A DNA stretch of 64,000 nt from Kitasatospora mediocidica KCTC 9733 (GCF_000744225.1 NZ_JQLN01000004.1:1364001-1428000), one strand, 5' to 3'; counted from the first letter of the stretch, positions 16,536 to 24,800 are shown. Numbers and translations are program-made. Notes: generated by a model not told the origin, from the sequence alone.

Positions 16536-17255
16536 GGTCGTGGGGACGGCGCTCAGCAGGCGCTGCCGGGCGTCGGCCGGCTGCTGGGCGCCGATCTCAC
16601 GAGCCAGGAACGAGAGGTGGATCGACAGCCCCTCGCTCCCGGTCGCCGCGCGCGCGAAGCCGCTCGGGACGTAGAGCAGCCGTCCCAGGGTGAGCTCGGT
16701 CTCCAGCTGGGTGGCGCCCTGGCTCGCACCGGCCAGGTCCGGTTCGATGTGCCAGCCGCGGGCGCCGTTGAGCTGGACGATCAGCACGTCCGCCTCGTCG
16801 CGCTGCGGGTCGCGGCACGGGGCACCGGACGCGGTCGCGGAAAGATGGGCCTCCACGTCGCGGCCGAGCAGCCGGGCCAGGCGGTCGGTGATGGCCGCCA
16901 CCTCGGCATTCCACTGCTCGATCCGCGGCAGCAGAACGGTGTGTCCGTCCTCCAGATGACGAATGAGTGCCATCGGGTCGGCGACCTGCGCAGCGGAATC
17001 CACCAGGGCTTTCGCTGAATGTATTCCGCGGACCTTTACCGGACGGCAGAAATCCCGGGTCGGCAGCATTTCCCGGCCACGCAGGACCGCCACCTGCCCG
17101 GCGCGCAGACCGCTCGCGAGCAGGGTCCGATACCAGGAGAGGTCGAGCACCGGGCCGCACCAGGGGGCGGTGAGGACCGTCGGCTTACCGCGCCACTGGC
17201 TCCGCAGCTCGCCGCAGAGGGCGTCGAGCCAGACCGTCGGCCGATTGTCCTCCAT
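16524..17255 (-). CDS. JmjC/cupin-4-like protein lacking two iron-binding histidines
   Basis: A 243-residue protein that aligns by eye with bacterial JmjC-domain (cupin_4) oxygenases: DFCRPVKVRG, a LIRHLEDGHTVLLPRIEQW stretch, then ADVLIVQLNGARGWHI and GRLLYVPSGFARAATG. In active family members the iron sites are HxD in the HYDVHDVFVLQ-type motif and a His in the GFLHAAT-type motif. Here the first motif reads QRDEADVLIVQ and the second GFARAATG, so two His ligands are replaced by Gln and Arg while the Asp is kept. A classical Fe(II)/2-oxoglutarate reaction is unlikely, so a binding or scaffold role is inferred. It is divergent from the cyclitol cluster and shares its intergenic palindromes, so it may be part of or regulate that cluster. 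Confidence 0.6.
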   Translation of the reverse strand: MEDNRPTVWLDALCGELRSQWRGKPTVLTAPWCGPVLDLSWYRTLLASGLRAGQVAVLRGREMLPTRDFCRPVKVRGIHSAKALVDSAAQVADPMALIRHLEDGHTVLLPRIEQWNAEVAAITDRLARLLGRDVEAHLSATASGAPCRDPQRDEADVLIVQLNGARGWHIEPDLAGASQGATQLETELTLGRLLYVPSGFARAATGSEGLSIHLSFLAREIGAQQPADARQRLLSAVPTTLAG

Positions 17256-17577
17256 GCGTGGATCCCTCTCTCCTGCTCACCGCGCCGCGAGACGGTCCGG
17301 CCTGTCGACGAATTTCCCGACGGCTGGAAGCAGCGGCTGACTGTTCTCATTCTGGCGTCATCGCGGAGCGTTCAACGCCGTTTCCGTTGCCCGATCGGGC
17401 ACCGATCGGTGCCCTCCGGAACCTTGCCCGCAATTTCGGTTGCCCGGGCCACATCGGGTACGGGGGCCGGTGTCCTGCGGACCGGGTCGGGTCCGGCGAC
17501 TCATGTGCCCGGGACGGCGGAACGCCCAGGGTGGCGGGGTACGACGTGCCGTCCGCCACCGGCCGGGGAGCGTTCCG
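17256..17577. other. Divergent promoter region at the left end of the cyclitol cluster (322 bp)
   Basis: This gap lies between the JmjC-like gene (minus) and the degenerate cyclase gene (plus). It contains the overlapping palindromes listed separately and two further GTTGCCCG copies (near 17386 and 17440). I see no extra gene. Confidence 0.45.
17389..17414. promoter_or_regulatory. Two overlapping palindromes in the divergent region of the cyclitol cluster
   Basis: GCCCGATCGGGC (17389-17400) and GGGCACCGATCGGTGCCC (17397-17414) are both perfect palindromes and share four bases. An 18-bp perfect dyad between divergent genes is a good operator candidate, possibly for a cluster-specific regulator or the LuxR-type response regulator downstream. 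Confidence 0.45.
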
Positions 17578-18783
17578 ATGCCCGATTCCGACCCACTACC
17601 CGTCATACCGTCCTCCGCAGCGCCCACTGCGCTGCTCGCTGCACCGCCCGACCCGCCCGACCCGCCAGCCACCATTCCGTCGTGCGCGCCGTCCTGCGCG
17701 CCGTCCGACCTCGACCGTGAGATCCGGATCGGTCCGTGCCACGTCTCGGTCAGGATCCGTGCCGGGGCCGCCGGCCGGATCGCCCGGAACGAGCTGTCCC
17801 GCGCGTTGCGCGGGCTGGGCGCCCGCCGTTTCCTGGTTCTCGGCGAGGACAGCGCCCGGCCCGGGCAGCAGGCCGAGGCCCCCGACGCCGCCCTCGGCGA
17901 GGTCCTCGCCGAGGTCCTCGCCGCGCTGAGTGCGGCGGACGCTCCCGTCCTGCTGCTGCGCCGGCGCCCCGGCGCGGGTCCCTGCCATCCCGCACCGGCC
18001 GTCGGCACGGTGGTGGTCGCGGTCGGCGGCAGCCGGTTGCTGCGGGCGGCGGCGCGGTCGGCCGGCGCGGCGCCGCTGGTGCTCGTCCCGACCACGCTGG
18101 CGGCGATGTGCGACGCCGCCGTGTCGGTCCGCTGGGACGCCGACGGCGGCTGCCTGCGGGCCCCGGCGCTGGTCTGGAGCCGGCCCGGACTGCTGCGCGC
18201 GCAGCCGCCGGAGCGGGCCGGCCTGTACCCGCTGCTGCGCAATGTCCTGGCGGTCTGCCCGTACCACTTCGATTCGGTGGCCGCCCGGCTGCGCGCCGAC
18301 GGCCGCTACGCGCCGACCACGCTGGCCGCGTTCGTCGCGCTCTGCGCGGACGCCCGGAGCACCGTGCTGGACGACGACCCGCTGGCGCGCGGCCGGGGCG
18401 CTGTCCTGGAGTACGGCGCCCCGCTCGCGCGGTCGGTCGGCGGCGCTCCCGGGACGGGGCTGCTCGCGACGGCCCGGCTGGCGGAGCGGCTCGGACTGCT
18501 GGACGCCGCCGGCCGGCGCGCCCACCGGGAGCTGCTGACCCGGGCCGGCCTGGCCGGCGAGCTCCCGCACGGGGACGCGACGGCTCGCCCCGGCGCGCTG
18601 GACCTGGTCCTGCTGGACGCCCTGGGACAACCGCACTGCACCGCCGGCAGCCTGCTCACCCGGGTCGGCGCGGCCGACCTGCGCGCCGTCCTGACCCCGG
18701 CCGTGCCCGTGGCTGCTGACGGGGGGACCCCGGTGATCCCACTCACCCGGGTCACCATGCCCGCGGCCCTCGCCGTGGGGTGA
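17578..18783 (+). CDS. Degenerate sugar phosphate cyclase (dehydroquinate synthase-like) without metal ligands
   Basis: This 401-residue protein follows the sugar phosphate cyclase layout but has lost catalytic parts. VVVAVGGSRLLRAA replaces the NAD-binding GGGVLTD motif. PLVLVPTTLAAMCDAAVSVRW keeps the VPTTL strand. LYPLLRNVLAV stands where the metal-binding Glu of AEILKIALI should be. LEYGAPLARSVGG replaces YGHSF with loss of its His, and no HGEAV motif is present. The N-terminal 50 residues are Pro/Ala-rich. ATG 17578 follows GGGGAG. The next gene is an apparently active cyclase of the same superfamily, so this copy may be a partner subunit, a regulator or a decaying duplicate. It is probably not an active cyclase. 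Confidence 0.6.
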   Translation: MPDSDPLPVIPSSAAPTALLAAPPDPPDPPATIPSCAPSCAPSDLDREIRIGPCHVSVRIRAGAAGRIARNELSRALRGLGARRFLVLGEDSARPGQQAEAPDAALGEVLAEVLAALSAADAPVLLLRRRPGAGPCHPAPAVGTVVVAVGGSRLLRAAARSAGAAPLVLVPTTLAAMCDAAVSVRWDADGGCLRAPALVWSRPGLLRAQPPERAGLYPLLRNVLAVCPYHFDSVAARLRADGRYAPTTLAAFVALCADARSTVLDDDPLARGRGAVLEYGAPLARSVGGAPGTGLLATARLAERLGLLDAAGRRAHRELLTRAGLAGELPHGDATARPGALDLVLLDALGQPHCTAGSLLTRVGAADLRAVLTPAVPVAADGGTPVIPLTRVTMPAALAVG

Positions 18784-18934
18784 CCGGTGGCCCCAGGCGG
18801 GACCGGGACAGGGACAAGGCCGTCCTCCCGTGCACCTGGGACATCGGGATCACGAAGGTGGTCATCAGGACGCCACCGTCCTCACAGCACAACAACCCAC
18901 CCATTCACCGAGTCACCCACCGAAGGAGCCTCCC

Positions 18935-20176
18935 GTGATACCCGAGCAGACCACCGCCCTCGCCGGGCAGCCCGGCCAACCCGGCCATGGCCTCTTCACC
19001 GTGGGCTCACCGGTCACCTCCTGGACGGTCCGTACCGCCCTGCCGGTCGACTACCAGGTCCGGTTCGCCCCGCGGCTGCTCGCCGCCGACAACCCGGCGC
19101 TCGCCACCGCCGGGCTGCCCGCCGGGCCCCGGCGCCAACGCAGGCGGCGCATGCTGCTGGTCGTCGAAGCCCGCGTCCACGAGCTGTACGGCGAGCGGAT
19201 CCACGCCTACTGCGAGGCGCAGCAGCTCGACTGGTCGTGCTGCGTCCTGCTCGCCCACGAGCAGGTCAAGACCATGGAGTCGGTGTTCCAAGTGGTCGAG
19301 CAGCTGGACCGGTTCGGCCTGGCCCGGCGCGGTGAACCGGTGATCGCGATCGGCGGCGGCGTGCTGACCGACATCGTCGGCTTGGCCTGCAGTCTCTACC
19401 GGCGCAGCACCCCGTTCGTCCGGGTCCCCACCACCCTGATCGGCCTGGTCGACGCGGGGGTGGGGGCGAAGACCGGCGTGAACTTCGGCCGACAGAAGAA
19501 CCGGCTGGGCAGCTACCACCCGGCCGTCGAGACGCTGTTGGACCCTACGTTCCTGGCCACCCTGGACCTCCGGCACCTGAGCAACGGGCTGGCGGAGATC
19601 CTCAAGATCGCCCTGATCAAGGACGGCCGGCTCTTCGAGACGCTCGATCGGCACGGCGAACGGCTGCTCGCCGACCGGTTCCAGACGCCGGGCGACACCT
19701 CTGCCGAGGTGCTGGTCCGGGCCGTGAACGGCATGCTCCAGGAGCTTCAACCCAACCTCTGGGAGAAGGAGTTGGAACGATCGATGGACTACGGACACTC
19801 CTTCAGCCCGACCCTGGAGATGCGCGCGCTGCCCGAACTGCTGCACGGCGAGGCGGTCTGCGTCGACATGGCGCTGACCACCGTGCTCGCCCAGCGGAGG
19901 GGACTGCTCGATGCCGCGCAGCGCGGCCGGATCCTCTCCCTGATGCGGCGGTTGGGGCTGCCGGTCCACCACCGCCTGCTGGAGCCCGGGTTGCTCCGCG
20001 ACGCGCTGACCGACACCGTCCGGCACCGCGACGGCCGCCAACGGCTGCCGCTGCCGGTGGGCATCGGTTCCGGCTGCTTCGTCGACGACCTCACAGCACG
20101 CGAACTCGCCCTCGCCGCAACCGATCTGCGGGAGGCCGCCGCCCCGGCGTCGACCTCGGCCCGCGCAGCCGCCTGA
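18935..20176 (+). CDS. 2-epi-5-epi-valiolone synthase-type sugar phosphate cyclase
   Basis: Members of this branch cyclise sedoheptulose 7-phosphate with NAD+ and a divalent metal to a C7 cyclitol. The motifs fit: GGGVLTDIVGLACSLYRR (NAD site), VPTTLIGLVDAGVGAKTGVN, KNRLGSYHPA, LAEILKIALI (metal Glu), DYGHSF (His) and LLHGEAVCVDM (His). The TGVN...KNRLG.YHP pattern is closer to valiolone-type synthases than to true dehydroquinate synthase. The product is 413 residues, normal for the family. GTG 18935 follows AAGGAG with 6 bases between. It begins a run of tightly spaced tailoring genes on the same strand. Exact product stereochemistry (2-epi-5-epi-valiolone, 2-epi-valiolone or a relative) cannot be read from the sequence. 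Confidence 0.8.
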   Translation: MIPEQTTALAGQPGQPGHGLFTVGSPVTSWTVRTALPVDYQVRFAPRLLAADNPALATAGLPAGPRRQRRRRMLLVVEARVHELYGERIHAYCEAQQLDWSCCVLLAHEQVKTMESVFQVVEQLDRFGLARRGEPVIAIGGGVLTDIVGLACSLYRRSTPFVRVPTTLIGLVDAGVGAKTGVNFGRQKNRLGSYHPAVETLLDPTFLATLDLRHLSNGLAEILKIALIKDGRLFETLDRHGERLLADRFQTPGDTSAEVLVRAVNGMLQELQPNLWEKELERSMDYGHSFSPTLEMRALPELLHGEAVCVDMALTTVLAQRRGLLDAAQRGRILSLMRRLGLPVHHRLLEPGLLRDALTDTVRHRDGRQRLPLPVGIGSGCFVDDLTARELALAATDLREAAAPASTSARAAA

Positions 20177-20223
20177 ACACACCCCACCGAGGGACCACCG
20201 AGGTACACCCCCACGGAGGCATC

Positions 20224-20994
20224 ATGCGACGCGCCGTCATCGTCGCCACCACCCGCGAACCCGCCGACGTCCACGGCGTCCACGGCACCGAGGGGCTGAC
20301 GCACTGGACCTGCCTGGCCCGTCGGACCGGGCTGCTCGGCAGCTGGGAGGCCATCGAGTGGGCCTGCCTGCCGCCCGGCGCGATCAGCGGCGAGCACCTG
20401 CACACCCGCACCGAGGAGGTGTACGTCCTCCTCTCCGGCCGGGGCGAGATCACCCTGGACGGACGCGCCGTCCACGTCGAGGCCGGGGACGTGGTCCTCA
20501 CCGGCCTCGGCAGCCGCCACGGCCTGCGCAACACCGGACCCGAACCCCTGGAATGGCTGGTGATCGAGATGACCGCCGTCAGGCTCCCCGAACAACACCC
20601 CACCGACCTCGCTCCCACTCCCACTCCCACTCCCGCCGGCCCGCCGATACGCAGCACCGTCGTCACCAACCTGCGCAGGGTGGGATCCATCGACCCGCGC
20701 GTGGTCCTCTCCGGGCCGCTGCGCCGGCTCCGGATCACCCGGCTGGCGGCCGGTGAGCGCGCCGACCTGACCACCGACGGCGTCGAGCACACCGTCTTCG
20801 TCACCGCCGGGTCCGGCCGGGCCGCGCCGGGCGGCGCGCAGACCGGCGTCCTGAGGGTCCCGCTCACCCCCGGCACCGCACTCACCCTCCCGTTGGGCAC
20901 CGACGCCGTCCTGACCGCCGGGCCGGACGGACTGGAGTACCTGCACGCCGTGCTGGCCGTGCCCGGCACCCCCGAAGGAGGCGAACCGTCATGA
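20224..20994 (+). CDS. Bicupin-like protein with one intact cupin domain
   Basis: The first cupin (about 45-115) has both canonical motifs: HLHTRTEEVYVLLSGRG (metal-binding His, His and Glu) and GDVVLTGLGSRHGLRN (third His). The second half (about 140-240) follows the fold pattern but lacks the His residues. The linker is a PTPTPTPAG stretch. Such cupins serve as isomerases, epimerases or dioxygenases in natural-product pathways. It lies 47 bases after the cyclase gene and overlaps the next gene by ATGA, so it belongs to the cyclitol operon. It may act on the cyclitol ketone (inference). The chain is 256 residues. Confidence 0.65.
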   Translation: MRRAVIVATTREPADVHGVHGTEGLTHWTCLARRTGLLGSWEAIEWACLPPGAISGEHLHTRTEEVYVLLSGRGEITLDGRAVHVEAGDVVLTGLGSRHGLRNTGPEPLEWLVIEMTAVRLPEQHPTDLAPTPTPTPAGPPIRSTVVTNLRRVGSIDPRVVLSGPLRRLRITRLAAGERADLTTDGVEHTVFVTAGSGRAAPGGAQTGVLRVPLTPGTALTLPLGTDAVLTAGPDGLEYLHAVLAVPGTPEGGEPS

Positions 20995-21473
20995 TCGTCA
21001 CCGGCACCGCCCGGCCGACCGTCCTGGTCGGCCCGGGCACCCACCGGATCCGGATCCGTTGCCTGGCCCGCCGGGGCATGCTGCACAGCGAGTGCGAGGC
21101 CTTCGACCACGTCCGCCTCAGCCCGGCGGCCTGCTACGACCTGACCGGCCGTGACGGCACCGAGGCCGCCTGGTACGTGCTGCGCGGCTCGGTCGCCCTC
21201 CTCGACGAAGGGCTCCCGCAGCGGCCGCGCCGAGCCCTCGTGGAGGGCGATCTCGTCCTCGCCCCGCGCGGCGGGGAGGTCCACCTGCACGGCGGTCCAC
21301 TCGGCGCCGAGCTGCTCTGCCTGACCGTCCTGCCGAGCACCGTCAGCAACCGACTCCCCTCCCGCAGACCCGATCTGACCGACCACAGAACCGACCTCAC
21401 CGACCGCGGAACCGACCTGACCGACCGCGGAACCGACCTGACCGACGTGACCGACCAAGGAGCCACCTCATGA
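20991..21473 (+). CDS. Small cupin-fold-like protein with TDLTDRG tandem-repeat tail
   Basis: A 160-residue protein of beta-rich composition (TVLVGPGTHRIRIRCLARRG, then AAWYVLRGSVALLDEG and LVEGDLVLAPRGGEVHLHG), consistent with a degenerate cupin; only scattered His residues are present. The C-terminal 30 residues are a tandem repeat of DLTDRGT-type heptads encoded by 21-bp DNA repeats, probably disordered. It overlaps both neighbours by ATGA and is therefore translated in step with them. The role is unknown; a partner of the preceding cupin is possible. Confidence 0.5.
   Translation: MIVTGTARPTVLVGPGTHRIRIRCLARRGMLHSECEAFDHVRLSPAACYDLTGRDGTEAAWYVLRGSVALLDEGLPQRPRRALVEGDLVLAPRGGEVHLHGGPLGAELLCLTVLPSTVSNRLPSRRPDLTDHRTDLTDRGTDLTDRGTDLTDVTDQGATS
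21372..21455 (+). repeat. 21-bp tandem repeat (four copies) inside the small cupin-like gene
   Basis: Four consecutive 21-bp units start at 21372, 21393, 21414 and 21435. The second and third differ by one base; the first and last are diverged. The frame is kept, so the repeat expands the encoded TDLTDRG heptad. Confidence 0.8.
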
Positions 21474-22027
21474 ACGCCCACCCCCGCCCGCTACTCGGCG
21501 CCGTGCACCACGTCGCGTACACCGTGCCCGACCTCGACCAGGCCGTCACCTTCTTCACCGAGGCCCTCGGCGCCGAACTCGCCTACCGCGCCGGGCCGAT
21601 CAGTGACCCGGACGGCGACTGGACGACCCGTCACCTCGGGGTGCACCCCCGGGCCGTGGTGCGGCTCGCGATGCTCCGGCTCGGCCCGGTCGGCAATCTG
21701 GAACTCTTCGAGTACGCCGTCCCCGACCAACGCCGCGCGCTGCCGCTCAACAGCGACTGGGGCGGCCACCACCTCGCCCTGTGGACCGAGGACATCGACG
21801 CCGCCGTCGCACAGTTGGCGGCCCGTCCGGGGGTCCGGGTACTCGGCGGAATCGACACCGTCACCGACGGGCCGATCTCCGGGGCGCGCTGGGTCTATCT
21901 CACCACCCCCTGGGGCATGCAGCTCGAACTCATCCACCTCCCGGAGCAGTTGCCCTTCGAGGAGAGCACCGCGGTCCGTCTCTTCGACCCGCGGAAGCTC
22001 AACGAGCGGCAAGGAGTGAGCAGATGA
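21470..22027 (+). CDS. VOC (glyoxalase-fold) protein, candidate valiolone epimerase
   Basis: The 185-residue protein has the paired beta-alpha-beta-beta-beta units of the vicinal oxygen chelate fold. Probable metal ligands are H13 or H14 (GAVHHVAYTVPDLD), E78 or E81 (NLELFEY), H100 or H101 (WGGHHLALW) and E153 (MQLELI). VOC-family epimerases that act on 2-epi-5-epi-valiolone are known from the cetoniacytone pathway (CetB), so in this cluster the protein is a good candidate for the step after the cyclase. Methylmalonyl-CoA-epimerase-like or dioxygenase roles are alternatives. It overlaps both neighbouring genes by ATGA. Confidence 0.7.
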   Translation: MNAHPRPLLGAVHHVAYTVPDLDQAVTFFTEALGAELAYRAGPISDPDGDWTTRHLGVHPRAVVRLAMLRLGPVGNLELFEYAVPDQRRALPLNSDWGGHHLALWTEDIDAAVAQLAARPGVRVLGGIDTVTDGPISGARWVYLTTPWGMQLELIHLPEQLPFEESTAVRLFDPRKLNERQGVSR

Positions 22028-23583
22028 CCGACATCTGGGCCCCCGGCGCACCGCCCGTGGTCACCGCCGAGGACGACCGCTACGACGCCGACGTGGTGAT
22101 CGTCGGCTCCGGGGCCGGCGGTGCGACCACCGCCTGGGCACTGGCCGGCAGCGGCGCCCGGGTGCTGGTACTGGAACGCGGCGGCTTCCTCCCGCGCGAG
22201 CCGGAGAACTGGTCCGCCCAAGCCGTCTTCGGCGCACGCCGCTACCACAACGCCGAACCCTGGCGAACGGTCGGCCGCACGGGTCGCATCGGCCGACCGT
22301 TCGACTCCGCCGCGCACTACTACGTCGGTGGCACCACCAAGGTCTACGGCGCCGGCCTACCGCGCCTGCGCGAGGACGACTTCGGCCCGGTCGAACACGT
22401 CCAGGGCACCTCCCCCGCCTGGCCGTTCGACTACCAGGCGCTGGAGCCGCACTACGCCGAGGCCGAACGCCTCTTCCACGTGCACGGCCAACCGGAGGAC
22501 CCCACCGCCGGTCCCCGCTCCGGCCCGTTCCCGCACCCTCCCGTTCCGCACGAACCCTATGTCGCCGACCTCGAAGTCCGGCTGCGTGCCCAGGGGTTGC
22601 ACCCCTACCCGCTGGAGCTCGGGATCGACCTCGGCCCCGGTCGCAGCTGCCGCCGGTGCGGCACCTGTGACGCGTTCCCGTGCATGGTCGGCGCCAAGAG
22701 CGACGCCGAGACCCGCGCACTGCGCCCCGCTCTGCGCAGCGGCACGGTCCGTCTGCTCACCGGCAGTTATGCCACCCGGCTGGACACCGACCCGGCCGGC
22801 CGCGCCGTCACCGCCGTCCAGGTGCTGCGCGGCGGACGGCCCGTCACCGTTCGGGCCGGCACCGTGGTGGTCTCCTGCGGGGCGATCAACTCGGCTGCCC
22901 TGCTGCTGCGTTCGCACAGTCCGGCGCACCCGGACGGGCTGGCCAACGGCTCCGGACTGGTCGGCCGCAACCTGATGCTGCACAACAACAGCGTGCTGGT
23001 CGCGGTCGACCCGCGCCGCCGCAACCCCGTCACCTTCCAGAAGACGCTGGCCCTCAACGACTTCTACCGGGCCGGCCCGCACAGCGCCTTTCCGCTCGGC
23101 AACCTGCAGTTGATGGGCAAGATCGGGCCGGCCATGCTGCCCGGAGTACTCCCGCGGCGGTTGCGCAGCGCGGTGAGCGCGCACAGCCTCGACTGGTGGG
23201 TGATGTCCGAGGATCTGCCCGATCCACGCAACCGGGTCACCCTCGCGCCGGACGGCGGGATCGCCGTGCACCGCGAGGCCACCAATCTCCGTGCCCACCA
23301 CGGTCTGTTGCGCGCGGCTCGGCGGATGCTGCGCCGGGCCGGCTATCCCCTGCTGCCGTCGCACCGGATGGGCATCGAGGCCACCGGCCACCAGTGCGGC
23401 ACCGTGGTGGCCGGCCAGGATCCGGCGCGCTCGGTCCTGGACCCGTACTGCCGCAGCCACCAGGTGCGGAACCTCTTCGTGCTGGACGCCGGGTTCTTCC
23501 CGTCCTCCGCCGCCGTCAATCCCACCCTCACCATCGTGGCGCAGGCCCTGCGCACGGCCCACCACGGCGTACTGCTCCCCTGA
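22024..23583 (+). CDS. GMC-family FAD-dependent oxidoreductase of the cyclitol cluster
   Basis: This 519-residue enzyme would oxidise an alcohol to a ketone or aldehyde. The N-terminus has VVIVGSGAGGATTAWALAG and LERGGF (FAD site), then HYYVGGTTKVYGAG. A CRRCGTCDAFPCMVGAKSD segment (near residue 210) carries four Cys, as in the dehydrogenase-type GMC enzymes. The C-terminus has HRMGIEATGHQCGT and AVNPTLTIVAQA, the usual active-site region. ATG 22024 follows AAGGAG and overlaps the VOC stop by ATGA. It is probably the tailoring oxidase of the cyclitol. It is only distantly similar to the frameshifted GMC gene at 7.7-9.6 kb. Confidence 0.8.
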   Translation: MTDIWAPGAPPVVTAEDDRYDADVVIVGSGAGGATTAWALAGSGARVLVLERGGFLPREPENWSAQAVFGARRYHNAEPWRTVGRTGRIGRPFDSAAHYYVGGTTKVYGAGLPRLREDDFGPVEHVQGTSPAWPFDYQALEPHYAEAERLFHVHGQPEDPTAGPRSGPFPHPPVPHEPYVADLEVRLRAQGLHPYPLELGIDLGPGRSCRRCGTCDAFPCMVGAKSDAETRALRPALRSGTVRLLTGSYATRLDTDPAGRAVTAVQVLRGGRPVTVRAGTVVVSCGAINSAALLLRSHSPAHPDGLANGSGLVGRNLMLHNNSVLVAVDPRRRNPVTFQKTLALNDFYRAGPHSAFPLGNLQLMGKIGPAMLPGVLPRRLRSAVSAHSLDWWVMSEDLPDPRNRVTLAPDGGIAVHREATNLRAHHGLLRAARRMLRRAGYPLLPSHRMGIEATGHQCGTVVAGQDPARSVLDPYCRSHQVRNLFVLDAGFFPSSAAVNPTLTIVAQALRTAHHGVLLP

Positions 23584-23642
23584 CATCCCCTCACCAGCCA
23601 ACCACGACCACGACCACCGACGACCGAGAGAGGTACCCCGCC

Positions 23643-24755
23643 ATGCCCACCGCCACCGCAGCCGTCGCCCGCGCCGCGGGCCGGCCCTTCACGTTCGAGG
23701 AGGTCCGGCTCGCCGAACCGCGCCCGCACGAAGTGCTGCTGCGGGTCCGGGCCGTCGGCATCTGCCACACCGACCTGAGTGTGCGGGCCGGCCACACCCC
23801 GTTCCCGCTGCCGGGCGTCCTCGGCCACGAGGCGGTCGGCACGGTCGTGGGCGTCGGCAGCGCCGTCGCCGCCACCACGCCCGGCGACACCGTCGTGGCG
23901 ACCTTCGCCTCCTGCGGTGACTGCCCGCCCTGCCGCGAGGGGCGACCCGTCCAGTGCGCGCACTGGCCCGCGCTCAACCTCTTCGGCGGGCGGCGGCTGG
24001 ACGGCTCGCCCACCCTGTTCGGCAGCGACGGGGAGCCGTTGAACGGGCACTTCTTCGGCCAGTCCTCGTTCGCGACCCTCGCCCTCGCCTCCGACCGCAA
24101 CGTGGTCCCGGTGCCGTCCGACCTGCCCGTCCAGGCACTCGCGGGCTTCGGCTGCGGCGTGCAGACCGGCGCCGGCGCGGTGCTGAACGTGCTGCGGCCC
24201 GAACCCGGCCACACGCTGGCGGTGTTCGGCGCGGGGGCGGTGGGCCTGTCGGCCGTGCTGGCCGCCCGGCTGACCGCCGCCACCCGGATCATCGCCGTCG
24301 ACCTGCATCCGGGCCGCCTCGACCTCGCCCGGCGGCTCGGCGCCACCGCGGTGGTCAACGCGGGCGAGAGCGATCCGGTCGCCGCACTGGCCGAACTGAC
24401 GGGCGGACGCGGTGCCGAGCGCACGCTGGAGACCAGCGGCGACGTCCGGGCGCTGCGCCAGGCCGTCGCCGGGCTCGCCGTCGGCGGAATGTGCGGGGTG
24501 GTCGGCGCGCCGCCCGCCGGGACGGAGGTCGGCATCGACGTGCCCCAACTGCTCGACCGGGGACCGCGGATCGTCGGCATCAACCAGGGCGCGAGCCTGC
24601 CGCAGCGGTTCATCCCGGCGCTGGTCGAGCTCTACCGAACCGGCCGGCTGCCGGTGGACGCACTGGTGCACACCTTCCCCTTCGAACAGATCGAGCGGGC
24701 CGCCCTGGAGGCCCGCTCCGGACGGGTCGTCAAGCCGGTCCTGCTGATCGACTGA
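23643..24755 (+). CDS. Zinc-dependent alcohol dehydrogenase (MDR superfamily)
   Basis: The 370-residue protein has the zinc-binding GICHTDLSVRAG (C41) and GHEAVG (H62, E63), the structural-zinc cysteines C91, C94, C97 and C105, a FGCGVQTGAGAV segment with a further catalytic Cys near 176, and the Rossmann motif VFGAGAVGLSAVLAARL. The pattern matches aryl/benzyl-alcohol-type NAD(P)-dependent dehydrogenases. ATG 23643 sits 59 bases after the GMC gene and follows GAGAGG. It is the last enzyme gene of the cyclitol cluster and may reduce or oxidise a ring or side-chain carbonyl (inference). Confidence 0.8.
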   Translation: MPTATAAVARAAGRPFTFEEVRLAEPRPHEVLLRVRAVGICHTDLSVRAGHTPFPLPGVLGHEAVGTVVGVGSAVAATTPGDTVVATFASCGDCPPCREGRPVQCAHWPALNLFGGRRLDGSPTLFGSDGEPLNGHFFGQSSFATLALASDRNVVPVPSDLPVQALAGFGCGVQTGAGAVLNVLRPEPGHTLAVFGAGAVGLSAVLAARLTAATRIIAVDLHPGRLDLARRLGATAVVNAGESDPVAALAELTGGRGAERTLETSGDVRALRQAVAGLAVGGMCGVVGAPPAGTEVGIDVPQLLDRGPRIVGINQGASLPQRFIPALVELYRTGRLPVDALVHTFPFEQIERAALEARSGRVVKPVLLID

Positions 24756-24786
24756 GATCGGCATTAAGTCACTGGACGGTTACTGA

Positions 24787-24800
24787 TAGTGTTCAACTCG
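24787..24800 (+). promoter_or_regulatory. Possible -10 box for a leaderless response-regulator transcript
   Basis: TAGTGT (24787-24792) matches the TAnnnT pattern of actinomycete -10 elements and ends 7 bases before the GTG start at 24800. No Shine-Dalgarno sequence precedes that GTG, which would fit leaderless initiation. No clear -35 element is visible. Confidence 0.35.

Noticed and set aside
21372..21455. CRISPR-like array
   Set aside because: The repeats are contiguous, in frame within a gene and have no spacers.
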